A stretch of 47,655 bases of DNA, taken from positions 1 to 47,655 of the forward strand of contig CALKXE010000152.1 in assembly GCA_938003955.1 (NCBI GenBank), in the 5' to 3' direction. This DNA is from an uncultured Saprospiraceae bacterium (GTDB taxonomy: Bacteria > Bacteroidota > Bacteroidia > Chitinophagales > Saprospiraceae). Position 1 is the stretch's first letter, and each line of letters begins with the position of its first letter. The position numbers and the translations under genes are program-made. Positions 46,695 through 47,655 of this stretch are shown here, in pieces. The notes under the pieces are model-generated. The model had not been told where the DNA came from. It searched no databases and was given only the letters and a program-made list of their open reading frames with translations.

Positions 46695-47126
46695 TTACCA
46701 AGTGCCAGCAGGTGAAAACAAAAAATCTGTATGTGTATCAACTTCATATAAATACTGATGACCTTTGGTTTCCTTATTACAAAATGGTTCTAACAGTTTC
46801 AACATATTGATATAACCATCTAATGTCAGAGCACAAAAAAATGTTTTACCATCCTGCGTGAATATCCCTTCATCGGTTTCATATATCCCAAGAACCAAAT
46901 TACAATTCCTACCTTCGATAAAATCAACTTTCGAAAGGTCTAATTTCTGTTTCTTTTTTACGATCGAATCTTCAATTAGTTCTCTAAACATAATCGCTTG
47001 AGCTTTATCAAAGTTGTACAACCTCACGACATTTTCTCCAAATTTGTTTACGTCTGGTATATAGTCTAGTTCCATTACTATAGTGTTAGGTTTAGTATTC
47101 CATCTCTTTACTTTATAGATGGACAA
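46695..47126 (-). CDS. Uncharacterised 143-residue protein
   Basis: No family recognised. It starts with TTG at 47126 (MSIYKVKRW); an ATG at codon 18 is another option. It looks like a compact alpha/beta protein with a helical middle (NFDKAQAIMFRELIEDS) and strand-rich C-terminus (CNLVLGIYETDEGIF, FFCALTLDGYINMLKLL). The upstream frame stays open for a few codons overlapping the Nudix stop, so the start is uncertain. It lies 14 nt after the Nudix gene on the same strand and ends 24 nt from the HxlR stop. Confidence 0.6.
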   Translation of the reverse strand: MSIYKVKRWNTKPNTIVMELDYIPDVNKFGENVVRLYNFDKAQAIMFRELIEDSIVKKKQKLDLSKVDFIEGRNCNLVLGIYETDEGIFTQDGKTFFCALTLDGYINMLKLLEPFCNKETKGHQYLYEVDTHTDFLFSPAGTW

Positions 47127-47140
47127 AAAATGAAATGATT

Positions 47141-47655
47141 CTAATTTATACTTTCGGCTATAAGCTCTAGTAAATATGTTTCCCGCTCAATAGACATTCC
47201 TTTTTTATCGCTTGTTGCCATTGTTTTCATATTGTGCTTTATCGCTTCATGAATATTAATCCAAACAGCTTTCATCCCATTCTTTATTTCATAAGATTCC
47301 ATATTTGAAGATCCAAGTTCTTTGTTGATTTCGCAAGTATAACAGTAAGAAATCATATGCTGAACGTCATAATCTGGCTTATGCCAAGGTCTGTACTCTT
47401 CGTAGGCGCCAAATGGCTTTATGTTCTTAATATTCTTAGCCCCTGTTTCTTCGCTAAGTTCTCGCATCATCCCTTGGACTTTATCTTCGTCCAGATCTAG
47501 CCCTCCACCAGGAAGACTATAATCTTCATATCTTTCAGTATACAGGAGTAATATATTATCACCTTGTATCGCTATTCCTCTAGTGGCTAGTCTAGTAAAA
47601 ATAGATTTATTCTCTAAAGTATCAACTTCAGAATGATAATGAGTTTTTAATATTT
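47141..47655 (-). CDS. Nudix hydrolase (partial, 5' end beyond the window)
   Basis: Reading through the window edge, the open frame contains a complete Nudix box: GGLDLDE, then seven residues, then RELSEETGA (about 47455-47520). This is the metal- and pyrophosphate-binding G-x5-E-x7-REUxEExGU motif. About 170 residues are present and the frame is open to the edge, so the start is missing. Nudix enzymes hydrolyse nucleoside diphosphates linked to another group; the substrate cannot be told from sequence. Most similar in style to small NUDIX proteins such as ADP-ribose or nucleotide hydrolases. Confidence 0.9.
   Translation of the reverse strand, partial: ILKTHYHSEVDTLENKSIFTRLATRGIAIQGDNILLLYTERYEDYSLPGGGLDLDEDKVQGMMRELSEETGAKNIKNIKPFGAYEEYRPWHKPDYDVQHMISYCYTCEINKELGSSNMESYEIKNGMKAVWINIHEAIKHNMKTMATSDKKGMSIERETYLLELIAESIN

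Noticed and set aside
47127..47160. Frameshifted fusion of the Nudix gene and the uncharacterised gene
   Set aside because: The frame of the second gene stays open only briefly into the Nudix 3' end and the Nudix domain is complete without it; two adjacent genes are simpler.

Overview
The window looks like a piece of a Bacteroidota chromosome. The DNA is AT-rich and Shine-Dalgarno sites are weak or absent. There are matches to the Bacteroidota sigma-A -7 element TAnnTTTG, a hybrid two-component system with an AraC-type output, a stand-alone LytTR regulator, and a giant LamG/Ig/FN3-like secreted protein. Gene style suggests Saprospiria or Chitinophagia-like bacteria, but I cannot fix the rank from sequence alone.

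Region 1 (252-17723, minus strand) is a complete division and cell wall (dcw) cluster. In transcription order it reads mraZ, rsmH, ftsL-like, ftsI, murE, mraY, murD, ftsW, murG, murC, ftsQ, a 31-codon ORF not previously listed, ftsA, ftsZ, and then a strong terminator at 41-64. MurE has the DNPR motif, which predicts meso-diaminopimelate peptidoglycan. The coding order is canonical, but several spacers are long and structured. Three tandem ~85-bp repeats lie in ftsQ-murC. A tandem hairpin-repeat array lies in ftsW-murD, with one extra copy in murG-murC. A 775-bp spacer between murE and mraY holds a terminator-like structure and a possible gene relic. The mraZ upstream region has several AAAGTG boxes that could be MraZ operators.

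Region 2 (18231-18975, plus strand) carries a very short ORF and a DUF937-type protein, closed by a terminator that may work in both directions.

Region 3 (19079-35734, minus strand) is a 16.2-kb gene for a 5399-residue secreted modular protein, preceded by a small LytTR transcription regulator.

Region 4 (36199-44737, plus strand) holds a hybrid two-component system (sensor propeller, kinase, receiver and AraC-type HTH in one chain). It is followed by a tight three-gene operon: an ECF-like sigma factor, a single-pass anti-sigma-like protein with a TPR-like tail, and a membrane-anchored TPR-CHAT (caspase-like) protease. The predicted topologies put the CHAT protease and the anti-sigma tail in the same compartment, so a proteolytic sigma-release circuit is a reasonable hypothesis. 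A short motif, ATGATAAA(G/C), lies upstream of the LytTR gene, the hybrid two-component system and the sigma operon.

Region 5 (44835-47655) is a mixed set: a DUF4375/DMP19-like protein, a YdjM/DUF457-like membrane protein divergent from an HxlR regulator with a long inverted repeat between them, an unrecognised protein, and a Nudix hydrolase cut by the window edge. I saw no rRNA, tRNA, insertion sequence or CRISPR array.
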